A stretch of 64,000 nucleotides of DNA, from NCBI GenBank assembly GCA_902570155.1, contig CACFXU010000004.1:59944-123943 (forward strand). The letters run 5' to 3'. Within the stretch, counting starts at the first letter, position 1, and every line of letters begins with the position of its first letter. Source of the DNA: an uncultured Alphaproteobacteria bacterium. GTDB lineage: Bacteria; Pseudomonadota; Alphaproteobacteria; HIMB59; GCA-002718135. Position numbers and translations under genes: made by a program. A model generated the notes under the pieces. The model did not search any database, had not been told where the DNA came from, and saw only the letters and a list, made by a program, of their open reading frames with translations. This document shows, piece after piece, positions 34,754-44,636 of this stretch.

Positions 34754-36054
34754 TAATTTACATTCTCAATCATATTAACAAGTTTTAATAAATCACTATC
34801 TTTAGTATTTTTATAATTTTTTATTTCTATATCAAAAACTTCTTTTTCCATATCATCAATTGATAAAAAAAAGTTAAAGAACTCTAACCATTCATTTTTA
34901 TTTAATTTTTGTGCTAGTTCAAAATATTTTAATAGAACATTTTTATTATTATAAAATTTATATAAAAGATTTTTATTATTTTCAAAAATTATTTCTGTAT
35001 CATTATTAGATAAATTTTTTGTTTCTATATTTTCAAATATTCTAATTTGAGCGTAATAATTTAAAGGATATTTTTCTAAATTTTTTTTATAAAACTTTTT
35101 AGCTTCTTTAGTATATCCGTAAGAGAATAATATATCTGCTTTAGTTTCTAGTAGAAAATTATTATTATTCTTTTTAATTATTTCATTTAAATTCTGTAGG
35201 GACATTTTTAGATTTCCACTTCTAGCTAATTTTATTGATTCTGCATAAGTTTTAAAAGGTTCATTTAATGCAGTTAAAACTTCCTCATTATCACTATAAC
35301 CTAAAAATTTTGCTTTTATGTAATTAAATCTTTTATTATAATTTTCATTCAAATTATTTTTTTTATTGTCTTCAAAGTTTTTTATTAATAAAATCCTATC
35401 CTCAAAATATGGATGCGTACTAACTCTTTGATCATCTTTTGAAAAACCTTTATTTAATAATTTTTGCTCTATTGTTTCTAATAATATTTGAATAGATTCT
35501 GAATTAGTTCTTAGTAAATTTAGTGTTTTCAATGCATATAAATCTGCTTCCATTTCTTGATCTTTACTAAATACAATATATCGATTTGATAAAGCACCTG
35601 AAGTCAGAATACTGCCTTGTAACAATTGAGGGTTTTGAGTTAATGCTGATCCCGCTATTACAGATAAAAGGCCTAGAGTATTATATTTTTTAGTGTTTTC
35701 TATTGTTTTTTTTCTTAGTGCAATATGATTGAGATCTATATGACCAACTTCATGAGCTAATACTGACATTAAAGCAACATAATCTGCGCAATGAATAATT
35801 AAGCCAGAATTAATATGTATTACATTATTAATATCTACAAAAGCATTTATTTCATTACTATTATTTAATTTAAAAGTAATTTTTTTATTTATTTTATTTA
35901 CTTCAATAATATCTTCAATAATTTCTTTAACAAATTCTTCTGTTTCATAATCTAGTATTTGTGAGCTATAACTAATATCTGAAGAAAAAATAAAAAATAA
36001 CAAATAAATTGATATTTTTTTAAGACCACCATCCAGTTTTTTCTTCATCTTCAT
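34753..36054 (-). CDS. Periplasmic M48 metalloprotease with TPR-like C-terminus (BepA-like)
   Basis: This is a 433-residue zinc protease. A signal-peptide-like segment (ISIYLLFFIFSSDISYSS, about residues 14-31) precedes the M48 domain with HEVGHIDLNH and the third ligand in EMEADLYAL. The rest, from about residue 255, is helical with repeated Leu/Tyr spacing like TPRs. This plan is that of BepA/YfgC, which helps outer-membrane protein assembly and quality control. The start lies 35 nt inside the 3' end of rne, so the two are tightly coupled. Confidence 0.85.
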   Translation of the reverse strand: MKMKKKLDGGLKKISIYLLFFIFSSDISYSSQILDYETEEFVKEIIEDIIEVNKINKKITFKLNNSNEINAFVDINNVIHINSGLIIHCADYVALMSVLAHEVGHIDLNHIALRKKTIENTKKYNTLGLLSVIAGSALTQNPQLLQGSILTSGALSNRYIVFSKDQEMEADLYALKTLNLLRTNSESIQILLETIEQKLLNKGFSKDDQRVSTHPYFEDRILLIKNFEDNKKNNLNENYNKRFNYIKAKFLGYSDNEEVLTALNEPFKTYAESIKLARSGNLKMSLQNLNEIIKKNNNNFLLETKADILFSYGYTKEAKKFYKKNLEKYPLNYYAQIRIFENIETKNLSNNDTEIIFENNKNLLYKFYNNKNVLLKYFELAQKLNKNEWLEFFNFFLSIDDMEKEVFDIEIKNYKNTKDSDLLKLVNMIENVN

Positions 36055-37942
36055 TTATTTCACCCTCTCTTAAATCAACATCTTTTTGTATATCAATTTT
36101 ATCATCTTTATTTATTTCATTATCATCTTTTTTTTTATCTTTGAGATTTTCTTTCTTTTTTTTAGTTTTTATTATTTTCTTTTTTTTCGTAACCTTAGCA
36201 GTTTTAACTTTCTTTTTATCACTTATTTTTTCAGGATCTTTAGAATGATTATTTTCATCAATTTCAATTAAAGGATCATGTAAAGAATATTGTGGATCAA
36301 AATAAAAATTAATTTTTGATTCAAATTTATTTTCTAATGAATTTATTTCACTCTTTTTATAATTTAACAAATTTTCTGCTAATGCACTATTACATTTAAC
36401 GTTAATTATTGAATTTTTATTTTCAGAGATTTTTTCTTTAATCACTTTTAATATCTGATCAATTATTGAAGAAGAATTCAAAATTAAACCTGATCCTTTG
36501 CAATAATTACATCTCTCAAAAGATTTATCTATTAAGCTCGACCTTAATCTTTGTCTCGAAAGTTCCATTAATCCAAACATGCTTATTCTTCCGATTTGAA
36601 CTCTCGCTCTATCTCTTACAAGAGCACTTTTTAAACTTTTTTCAACTTTAAAATTATTTCGATAATCATCCATATCAATGAAATCTATGACTACTAAACC
36701 TCCAAGATCTCTTAATCTTAGTTGTCTTGCTATCTCTACTGCTGCTTCTAAATTTGTTTTTAGAGCTGTATTTTCAATGTTTCTTTCTGATGTATTTTTC
36801 CCAGAGTTTACATCTACTGCCACCAGTGCTTCAGTTGTGTTAATTACAATAGAGCCACCAGATTTTAATTTTACATTAAGACTAAAAAGATCATTTATTT
36901 GTGTTTCAATATTATTGGAAGCAAAAAGTGAGTTTTCATCAGATTTGTATTGTTTTATTTTTTTTACAAATGTTGGTGCTAAATTTTTTGTAATTTTTTT
37001 AACCTTATCGTATCCATCTTTACCTTCAATTAAAATTTTTTCTACATCTTCACTTAGCATATCTCTAATTGCTCTTTTTAAAACGTTGCCTTCTTCATGA
37101 ATCATTTCTGGTGCTACTGATTTTAAAGTAATTTCTCTAATTTTATTCCATTGGCTTACAAGGAATGAGAGATCTTTTGAAATTTCTTTTTTTGTTCTTC
37201 CAATTCCAGCTGTTCTTACAATTACTGACATTTTTTCTGGTATTTCTACTGAAGATAAAATTTGCTTTAATTTCTTTCTTTCTTCTATATCTCCAATTTT
37301 TCTAGATATACCATCACTATTCATACTATTTGGCATTAAGACACAATATCTTCCTGCAAATGATAAATATGTTGTTAGTGCTGCCCCTTTTAAACCTCTT
37401 TCTTCTTTATTGATCTGAACAAGTAAGACCTGTTTAGGTCGAATTACATCTTGAATTTTATATTTTCTAAAATAATTAAAATATTCTTTTCTTGGGCTTA
37501 ATTTTTTATTTTTTCTTTTACTTATAGAAATAGTTTTTTCATCTGCATTTTCTTTTTCTTCCTCAGATTTAGTATCTATATTGTCATTCTCAGATTCATC
37601 TAGCTCATTTATATTTTCTGAGCTATGTAAATCCTCTTCTTCTTTTTCATTATTTATTTTATCATTAAGTTCTTTTATTTTTTCTTCATCTACAGCAGGA
37701 ATTTTAAAGTAATCTGGGTGTATCTCTGTAAGAGGTAAAAAACCATTTCTATTTTTTCCAAAATCAACAAATGCGGCTTGAAGTGAGGGTTCTATCCTTG
37801 TAATTTTAGCTAGATAAACATCACCTTTTACTGCATTTTTTTTATTTGTTTCAATTTCAAAATCGTCAAGTTTACCGTCTTCTGTAACAGCAATTCTTGT
37901 TTCAATGTTATTTGTTGTATCAATAAGTATATTTTTTGACAT
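36020..37942 (-). CDS. rne: Ribonuclease E/G family endoribonuclease
   Basis: This protein of 640 residues initiates mRNA decay and processes rRNA and tRNA. The S1 domain starts at residue 38 (GDVYLAKITRIEPSLQAAFVDFGKNRNGFLP) and carries an acidic insertion of about 60 residues (EKEEEDLHSSENINELDESEN). The catalytic Asp motifs AVDVNSG and VVIDFIDMDD and the Zn-link CNYCKG are present. The C-terminus is a short lysine-rich tail (KKKKIIKTKKKKENLKDKK) instead of the long degradosome scaffold of E. coli. It heads the operon with the M48 protease gene; a 108-nt divergent spacer separates it from mrcA. Confidence 0.94.
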   Translation of the reverse strand: MSKNILIDTTNNIETRIAVTEDGKLDDFEIETNKKNAVKGDVYLAKITRIEPSLQAAFVDFGKNRNGFLPLTEIHPDYFKIPAVDEEKIKELNDKINNEKEEEDLHSSENINELDESENDNIDTKSEEEKENADEKTISISKRKNKKLSPRKEYFNYFRKYKIQDVIRPKQVLLVQINKEERGLKGAALTTYLSFAGRYCVLMPNSMNSDGISRKIGDIEERKKLKQILSSVEIPEKMSVIVRTAGIGRTKKEISKDLSFLVSQWNKIREITLKSVAPEMIHEEGNVLKRAIRDMLSEDVEKILIEGKDGYDKVKKITKNLAPTFVKKIKQYKSDENSLFASNNIETQINDLFSLNVKLKSGGSIVINTTEALVAVDVNSGKNTSERNIENTALKTNLEAAVEIARQLRLRDLGGLVVIDFIDMDDYRNNFKVEKSLKSALVRDRARVQIGRISMFGLMELSRQRLRSSLIDKSFERCNYCKGSGLILNSSSIIDQILKVIKEKISENKNSIINVKCNSALAENLLNYKKSEINSLENKFESKINFYFDPQYSLHDPLIEIDENNHSKDPEKISDKKKVKTAKVTKKKKIIKTKKKKENLKDKKKDDNEINKDDKIDIQKDVDLREGEINEDEEKTGWWS

Positions 37943-38050
37943 AATGCCGAAACTCCATAAAAATTTTTATATATTAAAGTCATTTTTGAATATTTTTTTA
38001 TATTTGCCTAATGTCACATTTTTAACTATTTCACAATGTAGTTTAGAAAC

Positions 38051-40405
38051 ATGATTAGATTATTTGGTTATATAAAATTATTGTTCATTTTACTATGCAT
38101 ATTTGCATTAATTTCAATTTCAACAATTTTTTACACACTTTGGCGCTACTCACCAGAATTACCTTCATATGAAAATATCGTAAATTATAAACCAAATTTG
38201 TCTTCAAGAATTTATAGCTCAGACGGATTATTATTAAAAAGTTTTTATACGGAAGAAAGAATATTTATTCCTGAAAGTAGAATACCTCAAAATATTAAAT
38301 TAGCTTTTTTATCATCTGAGGATAAGAATTTTTATCAACATTATGGTGTTGATGTGATTGCAATAGTAAGAGCTATTTTTACTAATATTCTGAATAGTTA
38401 TTATGATAGAAGAGTAGTTGGTGCATCAACAATTACACAGCAAGTAGTTAAAAATCTTTTATTAAGTAACGAATTAAGTTACTCTAGAAAAATTAAAGAA
38501 ATCATTTTATCTGTTAGAATTGAAAATATTTTAAATAAGAATTCTATTTTAGAATTATACCTGAATGATATTTATTTAGGTTACGGTTCCTATGGAATTG
38601 GAACTGCAAGTTTGAATTATTTTAATAAATCTATTTATGATTTAGAGCTACATGAAATAGCTTTTTTAGCAGCTTTACCAAAAGCTCCAAACAATTATAA
38701 TCCAAAAACGAATTATATAAAAGCCATTGAAAGAAGAAATTGGGTAATTGATAGAATGTATCAAAATGGATTTATAACAGAAGAGGATCTAATATATAAG
38801 AATAAACCACTTCAGGTCTTCAAACGTAACGATAGAAAATTTTTAGAAGCAGATTATTTCTATGAAGAAATAAGAAAAGAACTGTATTCAAAATTTGGAA
38901 AAGAAAAACTTTATTCAGATGGATTAATAATCAAGACAGCACTTGATTCAGAAATTCAAAAATATGCAAACCTCAGTTTAATTGAAGGATTGATAGAATA
39001 CGAAAAAAACCAGGGATGGCATGGTTTGATAGAAAATACAAATTTGGATAATTTTTTTAAAAATCAAAATTATTATAAAAAAATAAATCCTTTTTTTCCA
39101 AATTGGGAAACTGTTATAGTCAATAAAATATATAAATCTAAAATAGAGGTATATGATAAATCTAAAGTTAAATTATTAGTAAATTTAAATAGTCTAGATA
39201 ATAATTGGCTTTCTTATGAAGACTTTAAAAAGGGTGATGTAATTTATATCGAAAGAAATAATAACTCTTACACCATCAAACAGGAACCCCTAGTAAATGG
39301 GGCAATAATCGTTATGGACCCCTATAATGGAGATATATTAGCTCTTTCTGGAGGATATAGTTTTCGCAAAAGTGAATTTAATAGAGCCACTCAAGCTAAA
39401 AGACAACCAGGATCAGCATTTAAGCCTATTGTTTACCTAGCTGCATTGAATGAAGGTTATTCTCCTTCAACATTAATACTAGACGCACCTTATGTAGTTG
39501 ATCAAGGTCCGGGCCTTCCAAAATGGAAGCCATCAAATTATACAGATGAATTTTATGGATTAACAACAATGAGAACAGGTATTGAAAAATCTAGAAATTT
39601 AATGACAGTAAGACTTGCTAACAGAATTGGGATGAGTAAGATTTTAAATATGGCAAGTAAATTTAATATAAATGAAGGTTTTGATGATAAACTTTCAATG
39701 TCACTTGGTTCTGGGGTAATTACTTTAAGAGATTTAACCAATGCTTACGCTATTATTGCTAATGGAGGTAAAAAAATTGAATCTAAATTCATAACAAGTA
39801 TTTACAATCGAAATGGAAATAAGATACGAGATACTAGTTTAAAAAAATGTAACGAATGTATAGTTGACTCAATTCCATCAAAAATAAAAATTCCGAATGT
39901 AGATGAAGAAGAGAACTTAGTTGTTGATCCACGTTTGGCTTATCAGATTACTTCAATGATGGAAGGTGTAATTCTAAGAGGTACAGCAAAAAGATTAAAA
40001 GATTTAGATGTCCCAATAGCTGGCAAGACTGGAACAACAAATCAAAATAAAGATGCCTGGTTTATTGGATACACTCCTGATTTAGTCATAGGTGTATATG
40101 TTGGTTATGATCAACCAAAATCTCTTGGATACAAGCAAACTGGTTCTAGTGTAGCTGTGCCTATATTTAAAAACTTTGCTAAAAAAATAAAAATTAATAA
40201 AAATAAAAAACCATTTAGAATTCCTTCGGGAATAAGTTTTGTAAGAATTGACCCAAGCAATGGAATGATATCTAATCAGGAAGGAAGTATAAGCGAACCT
40301 TTCATATTAGGTTCAGAGCCATATTCTGGGAATGTAAACATTATAGATGGATTAGAAAATTTTAATAATAATTCCATTTCTGGAACAGGTGGTTTATTAG
40401 AGTAA
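38051..40405 (+). CDS. mrcA: Bifunctional penicillin-binding protein 1A
   Basis: PBP1A is a class A enzyme that both polymerises and cross-links peptidoglycan. The 784-residue protein has an N-terminal membrane helix (about 8-31), a glycosyltransferase domain with catalytic Glu90 in SSEDKNFYQHYGVD and ASTITQQVVKNLLL, a small OB-like domain, and a transpeptidase domain with SAFK (nucleophile Ser455), SRN and KTGTTNQNKD (Lys659). It ends 6 nt before prfB. There is no Shine-Dalgarno of note. Confidence 0.96.
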   Translation: MIRLFGYIKLLFILLCIFALISISTIFYTLWRYSPELPSYENIVNYKPNLSSRIYSSDGLLLKSFYTEERIFIPESRIPQNIKLAFLSSEDKNFYQHYGVDVIAIVRAIFTNILNSYYDRRVVGASTITQQVVKNLLLSNELSYSRKIKEIILSVRIENILNKNSILELYLNDIYLGYGSYGIGTASLNYFNKSIYDLELHEIAFLAALPKAPNNYNPKTNYIKAIERRNWVIDRMYQNGFITEEDLIYKNKPLQVFKRNDRKFLEADYFYEEIRKELYSKFGKEKLYSDGLIIKTALDSEIQKYANLSLIEGLIEYEKNQGWHGLIENTNLDNFFKNQNYYKKINPFFPNWETVIVNKIYKSKIEVYDKSKVKLLVNLNSLDNNWLSYEDFKKGDVIYIERNNNSYTIKQEPLVNGAIIVMDPYNGDILALSGGYSFRKSEFNRATQAKRQPGSAFKPIVYLAALNEGYSPSTLILDAPYVVDQGPGLPKWKPSNYTDEFYGLTTMRTGIEKSRNLMTVRLANRIGMSKILNMASKFNINEGFDDKLSMSLGSGVITLRDLTNAYAIIANGGKKIESKFITSIYNRNGNKIRDTSLKKCNECIVDSIPSKIKIPNVDEEENLVVDPRLAYQITSMMEGVILRGTAKRLKDLDVPIAGKTGTTNQNKDAWFIGYTPDLVIGVYVGYDQPKSLGYKQTGSSVAVPIFKNFAKKIKINKNKKPFRIPSGISFVRIDPSNGMISNQEGSISEPFILGSEPYSGNVNIIDGLENFNNNSISGTGGLLE

Positions 40406-40411
40406 GTCTTT

Positions 40412-41507
40412 ATGGAAAATATTGATTTAATTGAAGAAAATTTAAAGAAAATAAGATCAAACTTTGATCTTATAAGGAGGGGGGTTTGACTATCATTCTC
40501 TTAAAAAACAATTAGAAGATTTAAAGCTTAAAAGTTCAGATCCCAATATTTGGGAAAATAATGATGCAAAAAATATTTTTCAAGACATAAAATCTATTGA
40601 GAACAAAATCAGTGACTTTAATAAACTTAGTAAATTGCTGAATGAAAATGAAGAGATTTATAAATTTATTCAAAAAGACGATGATAAATCATTATTAGAT
40701 GATTTAAAAAATGAAGTTGAGTTGACTTTAAAATTATCTGAAAAAATTCGATATTTAAATTTATTAAATGATGAAGCTGACCACCTTAATGCATTTATAG
40801 AGATTCACGCTGGCGCAGGAGGAACTGAGAGTCAGGATTGGGCGGAGATTTTGCAAAGAATGTATCTGAGATGGGCAGAAGATCAAGATAATTGTAAAGT
40901 AAGTTTATTACAAGAAATGCGTGGTGAGGAAGCAGGAATAAAATCTTGTACACTAAAAATTGTGATGGATTACTCTTATGGTTGGTTGAAAAAGGAAAGT
41001 GGTATTCATCGACTTGTAAGACTTTCTCCATTTGATAGCAATAAAAGAAGGCATACAAGTTTTGCAAGTGTTTGGGTCTATCCAGAAATAGATGATAAAA
41101 TTGAAATACAAATTAAAGAAAGTGATTTGAGAGTAGACACTTATAGGGCATCTGGAGCAGGAGGACAACACGTAAATAAAACTGATAGCGCAGTAAGAAT
41201 TACACACTTACCAACAAATATTGTTGTACAATGTCAGAGCGATAGATCACAACATAAAAATAGATCTAATGCTATGAAAATGATCAAATCAAGAATTTAC
41301 GAAGCAGAACTCCAAAAAAGAAAAGAAAATGAAAATATTAAAAATAAAGACAAGAAAGATATTGGATGGGGCAATCAAATAAGATCATATGTTTTACATC
41401 CTTATAAACTAATAAAAGATTTAAGAAGTGGATATGAAACTTCGAACGTAAATGATGTTTTAGATGGAAAAATAAATAACTTTTTGGAGAATTCTCTTAC
41501 CTTCTAA
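40412..41507 (+). CDS. prfB: Peptide chain release factor 2 with programmed +1 frameshift
   Basis: RF2 ends translation at UGA and UAA. The gene is join(40412..40486, 40488..41507). A first frame of 25 codons ends in GTT TGA, and a +1 shift continues as VDYHSLKKQLEDL. The ORF track shows only the second part from an internal ATG at 40635. After the shift the product is 364 residues. The stop-recognition tripeptide SPF falls at 205-207 and the GGQ hydrolysis motif at 250-252, the same numbering as E. coli RF2. Regulation is autogenous in this family: scarce RF2 leaves the ribosome paused at the in-frame UGA and favours the shift. Confidence 0.96.
40475..40490 (+). promoter_or_regulatory. prfB recoding site: SD-like AGGAGG plus GTT-TGA-C
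   Basis: AGGAGG at 40475-40480, three bases GGG, then GTT TGA C. The spacing from the SD-like element to the shift codon equals that of the classical AGGGGG-TAT-CTT-TGA-C site. Two bases matter: the slippery codon is GTT instead of CTT, and the upstream element is the full anti-SD complement AGGAGG instead of AGGGGG. Confidence 0.9.
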
Positions 41508-41516
41508 CTAAATATT

Positions 41517-42755
41517 CTAAACTATTTTTAAAATTCCAATTTTCTTTTTGCCAATTGATATTTTTATTTCTTTTAATCCTGTGTATTCTTTAAGTGTAAA
41601 GCTACTATTTATATATAATTTATCATTTACTCTTACACCCTTAGATTTAATTAATCTTTTAATTTCACTTCTACTTTTTACAAGCTCTAGTTTTTCTATT
41701 GCATCTAAAATTGTAAAAATATTGTTTTGTAGTTTCAATTTGTTTTCTGAAATATTTGGCAATCTTTCATCAATTATATTTGAATTAAAAATGTTGTTAG
41801 CAATTTCAATTGCCTCATCTGCATCTTCTTTTCCTCTCACAAGTTTTGTAACTTCATATGCCAATATTTTTTTTGCTTCATTTATTTCTTCATTTCTAAG
41901 TGATGAAAGTTTTTCTATTTCTTTTAAAGGAAGTTTAGTGAATAAATATAAAAACTTTGGCACATCATCATCATTTACATTTCTCCAAAATTGAAAAAAA
42001 TCCAAACTTGATATTTTATCTTTATTAAGCCATACTGCGCCATCGGCTGTTTTCCCCATTTTAGAGCCATCATTATTCGTAATTAACGGTGAAGTAATAC
42101 CAAATGCATTTTTGTTGTTAATTTTTTTTATTAAATCAACTCCACTTAATATATTTCCCCATTGATCTGATCCTCCCATTTGTAAAATACAATCATAATT
42201 TTTATTTAAATGATAAAAATCATATGCTTGCAAAAGCATATAATTAAATTCTAATATTGTTAAAGGTTGTTCTCGATCCAATCTACTTTTAACAGATTCG
42301 AAAGTTAACATTTTATTTAACGTGATTTTAGAACCAAACTCTCGAAGAAAATCTATGTAATTTAAACTGGAAAGCCACTCATAGTTATTTATCATTAAAG
42401 AATTGTTATTTAGATTAATAAATCTACTAAATGTTTTTTCTATATTATTTATATTTTTATCAATTTGATTTTTGCTTAATATTCTTCTTGTTTTGTCTTT
42501 TCCAGAAGGATCACCAATTAAAGTAGTTCCTCCTCCAATTAATGCAATTGATTGATGGCCATAAAAATCAAGCCAGTGAAGTAGCATCAATTGAATTAAG
42601 CTCCCCACGTGCAAACTATCGCTAGTAATATCAAAACCGATATAGCCAGATATTTTTTTATTTAAAATTATTTTGTCTAGATTTTCAACATCTATACTTT
42701 GATAGATAAAACCTCTTGCGCTAATCTCATTTAAAAAATCTGATTTAAATTTCAT
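41517..42755 (-). CDS. tyrS: Tyrosyl-tRNA synthetase
   Basis: TyrS is a class I synthetase of 412 residues. The HIGH motif is HVGSL in GFDITSDSLHVGSLIQL, KMSKS is seen as SKMGKT, and QMGGSDQWGN binds tyrosine. The C-terminus has an S4-like RNA-binding domain (KSRSEIKRLIKSKGVRVND). Length is normal for TyrRS of the bacterial type. It is 6 nt downstream of the alpha/beta hydrolase gene and ends 9 nt from convergent prfB. Confidence 0.96.
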   Translation of the reverse strand: MKFKSDFLNEISARGFIYQSIDVENLDKIILNKKISGYIGFDITSDSLHVGSLIQLMLLHWLDFYGHQSIALIGGGTTLIGDPSGKDKTRRILSKNQIDKNINNIEKTFSRFINLNNNSLMINNYEWLSSLNYIDFLREFGSKITLNKMLTFESVKSRLDREQPLTILEFNYMLLQAYDFYHLNKNYDCILQMGGSDQWGNILSGVDLIKKINNKNAFGITSPLITNNDGSKMGKTADGAVWLNKDKISSLDFFQFWRNVNDDDVPKFLYLFTKLPLKEIEKLSSLRNEEINEAKKILAYEVTKLVRGKEDADEAIEIANNIFNSNIIDERLPNISENKLKLQNNIFTILDAIEKLELVKSRSEIKRLIKSKGVRVNDKLYINSSFTLKEYTGLKEIKISIGKKKIGILKIV

Positions 42756-42761
42756 TATTAA

Positions 42762-43406
42762 TTATTTTATTTCAATTGTTTGATTTATATAATCTTTTAT
42801 TGCATCTTCAAATTCATTTGAAAAACTCTCGTAGAAATGATCTGCTCCTTTTATAGGTTTAAATTTGATATCAACTTTTTTTTGTTGGTGAAGTTTCTCA
42901 ACAAGTATTTTTGTTGAGTCAAATGACGCAATATTATCTTTATCTCCATGAACGATTAAACCAGAAGAAGGACAAGGTGCTAAAAAACTGAAATCTCTCA
43001 AATTGGCAGGAGGAGAGATGCTAACGAATCCATTTATTTCTGGTCTTCTCATCAGAAGTTGCATTGCAATCCAAGCACCAAATGAAAATCCAGCTACCCA
43101 ACATATTTTTGAATTAGTATTATATTGCTGTAGCCAATCTAAAACACATGCTGCATCACTTAATTCTCCTTCACCATCATCAAAAACACCTTCACTTTTG
43201 CCTACTCCTCTAAAATTAAATCTAATTGTGGAAAATCCAGCTTTGATAAAAATTTTATACATTTTAAATATAATTTTTGTATTCATTGTGCCACCTTTAG
43301 AAGGATCAGGATGTAACAATATGACAATTGGAGAGTCGTCTCTATTATTATGAGAATATTTTGCTTCTATTTTACCTTCGGGTCCTGGAATTAATAAGTC
43401 AACCAT
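42762..43406 (-). CDS. Alpha/beta hydrolase, dienelactone hydrolase-like
   Basis: This is a 214-residue soluble protein of the COG2945-like alpha/beta hydrolase group: LLHPDPSKGGTMNTKI with the oxyanion HPDP motif, RFNFRGVGKSEG, nucleophile elbow VAGFSFGAW, then HGDKDNI and a late His in KGADHFYES. Catalytic Ser, Asp and His are thus all plausible. The substrate is unknown. It starts 56 nt from divergent mnmA and is followed by tyrS. Confidence 0.85.
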   Translation of the reverse strand: MVDLLIPGPEGKIEAKYSHNNRDDSPIVILLHPDPSKGGTMNTKIIFKMYKIFIKAGFSTIRFNFRGVGKSEGVFDDGEGELSDAACVLDWLQQYNTNSKICWVAGFSFGAWIAMQLLMRRPEINGFVSISPPANLRDFSFLAPCPSSGLIVHGDKDNIASFDSTKILVEKLHQQKKVDIKFKPIKGADHFYESFSNEFEDAIKDYINQTIEIK

Positions 43407-43462
43407 TTGATAAAGCTATTATTGAAGTTATATGATTTTGTAAATATAGATGTTTTAAATAT

Positions 43463-44557
43463 ATGAATTCTCTTGGTTTTAATAAGTCTGAAAAAGACAC
43501 TAAAATTGTAGTAGCCATGTCTGGTGGTGTTGACAGCTCTGTAGCAGCTGTAATGTTGAAAAAACAGGGCTATAATGTGATAGGTGTAACTTTAAGGCTT
43601 TATAACAACTCTGATGTAGCTAAAAGTAAATCATGTTGCGCTGGCAGGGATATTCAAGATGCTAAATCTGTAGCTCAAAAATATAACTTCGAACACTTAG
43701 TACTAGATTATCAAGAAAAATTTTTTGATGGTGTTATTAATAATTTTGTTGATTCATACTCAACTGGAGAAACACCATTACCCTGTGTAAAATGCAATCA
43801 AACCGTTAAATTTTCAGACTTACTCGGAGAAGCAAAAAACATTGGAGCTGATGCACTTGCTACAGGGCATTATGCCATCAGAAGAGGTTCTTTAGATAAT
43901 GCAAGTTTGCATAAAGCAAGAGATTTTTCAAAAGATCAAAGTTTTTTCCTTTTTGCAACTCTCCAAGAGCAATTAAATTATGTGAGGTTTCCCTTAGGTG
44001 ATTACACTAAGTCAGAAATTAGAAAACTTGCTCAAAAATATGAACTTGATGTTAGTGATAAACCTGATAGCCAAGATATATGTTTTGTAACATCAAGTTC
44101 CTATAGAGATCTTGTCAAAAATTTAAATCCTGAAGTAAATAAAAAGGGAATAATTTATGATATTGATAAAAACATTCTGGGAACTCATGATGGAATTAGT
44201 AATTTTACAATCGGTCAAAGAAAAGGTATTGGCATTAGTGGCTCTAAAAAAGCCTTATATGTTATAGATATAAATAAAGATCAAAATTCAATCACTTTAG
44301 GTACAAAAGAAAAATTGAGAAAAAATGTAATTAACTTTAAAAATATTAATTGGTTGGGTGGTAATATCCAACCTAAAGGACTTAATTGTTCAGCAAAAAT
44401 AAGATCAACCCAGGAGGATTTACCAGGTATTCTTAACATAAATAGTGATCATGGAACTTTTACATTTAAAACTGAATTAGATAAAACTTCTCCTGGACAA
44501 GCTTGTGTTTTTTACAAAAATGACCAATTGCTTGGAGGTGGCTGGATTACCTCTTAA
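43463..44557 (+). CDS. mnmA: tRNA-specific 2-thiouridylase MnmA
   Basis: MnmA thiolates U34 of tRNA-Lys, Glu and Gln. The 364-residue protein has the PP-loop AMSGGVDSSVAAVML, catalytic cysteines in TPLPCVKCNQ and DSQDICFV, and TIGQRKGIGISG near the C-terminal domain. It lies 79 nt before the suf operon, which makes Fe-S clusters. MnmA takes sulfur from a cysteine desulfurase relay, so the neighbourhood is functionally sensible. Confidence 0.96.
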   Translation: MNSLGFNKSEKDTKIVVAMSGGVDSSVAAVMLKKQGYNVIGVTLRLYNNSDVAKSKSCCAGRDIQDAKSVAQKYNFEHLVLDYQEKFFDGVINNFVDSYSTGETPLPCVKCNQTVKFSDLLGEAKNIGADALATGHYAIRRGSLDNASLHKARDFSKDQSFFLFATLQEQLNYVRFPLGDYTKSEIRKLAQKYELDVSDKPDSQDICFVTSSSYRDLVKNLNPEVNKKGIIYDIDKNILGTHDGISNFTIGQRKGIGISGSKKALYVIDINKDQNSITLGTKEKLRKNVINFKNINWLGGNIQPKGLNCSAKIRSTQEDLPGILNINSDHGTFTFKTELDKTSPGQACVFYKNDQLLGGGWITS

Positions 44558-44636
44558 ATTTAAAATCAGTTCTAAATTCGCTAAATTTTTGTTGAATTAA
44601 CTAGATTTTTTAAATTAATGAATTAGATGAAGTAAT

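Noticed and set aside
36678-37100. 140-residue plus-strand ORF inside rne
   Set aside because: Ser/Phe-rich translation typical of the antisense of a Lys/Glu-rich gene.
40635-41507. prfB as a truncated gene starting at internal ATG 40635, or as a frameshifted pseudogene
   Set aside because: The upstream 25-codon frame, SD-like element and GTT-TGA-C site match programmed recoding, and the joined product restores full RF2 length and motif numbering.
41548-41994. 148-residue plus-strand ORF inside tyrS
   Set aside because: Hydrophobic Ser/Phe-rich shadow antisense to tyrS.
43003-43353. 116-residue plus-strand ORF inside the alpha/beta hydrolase
   Set aside because: Antisense shadow without any family motif.
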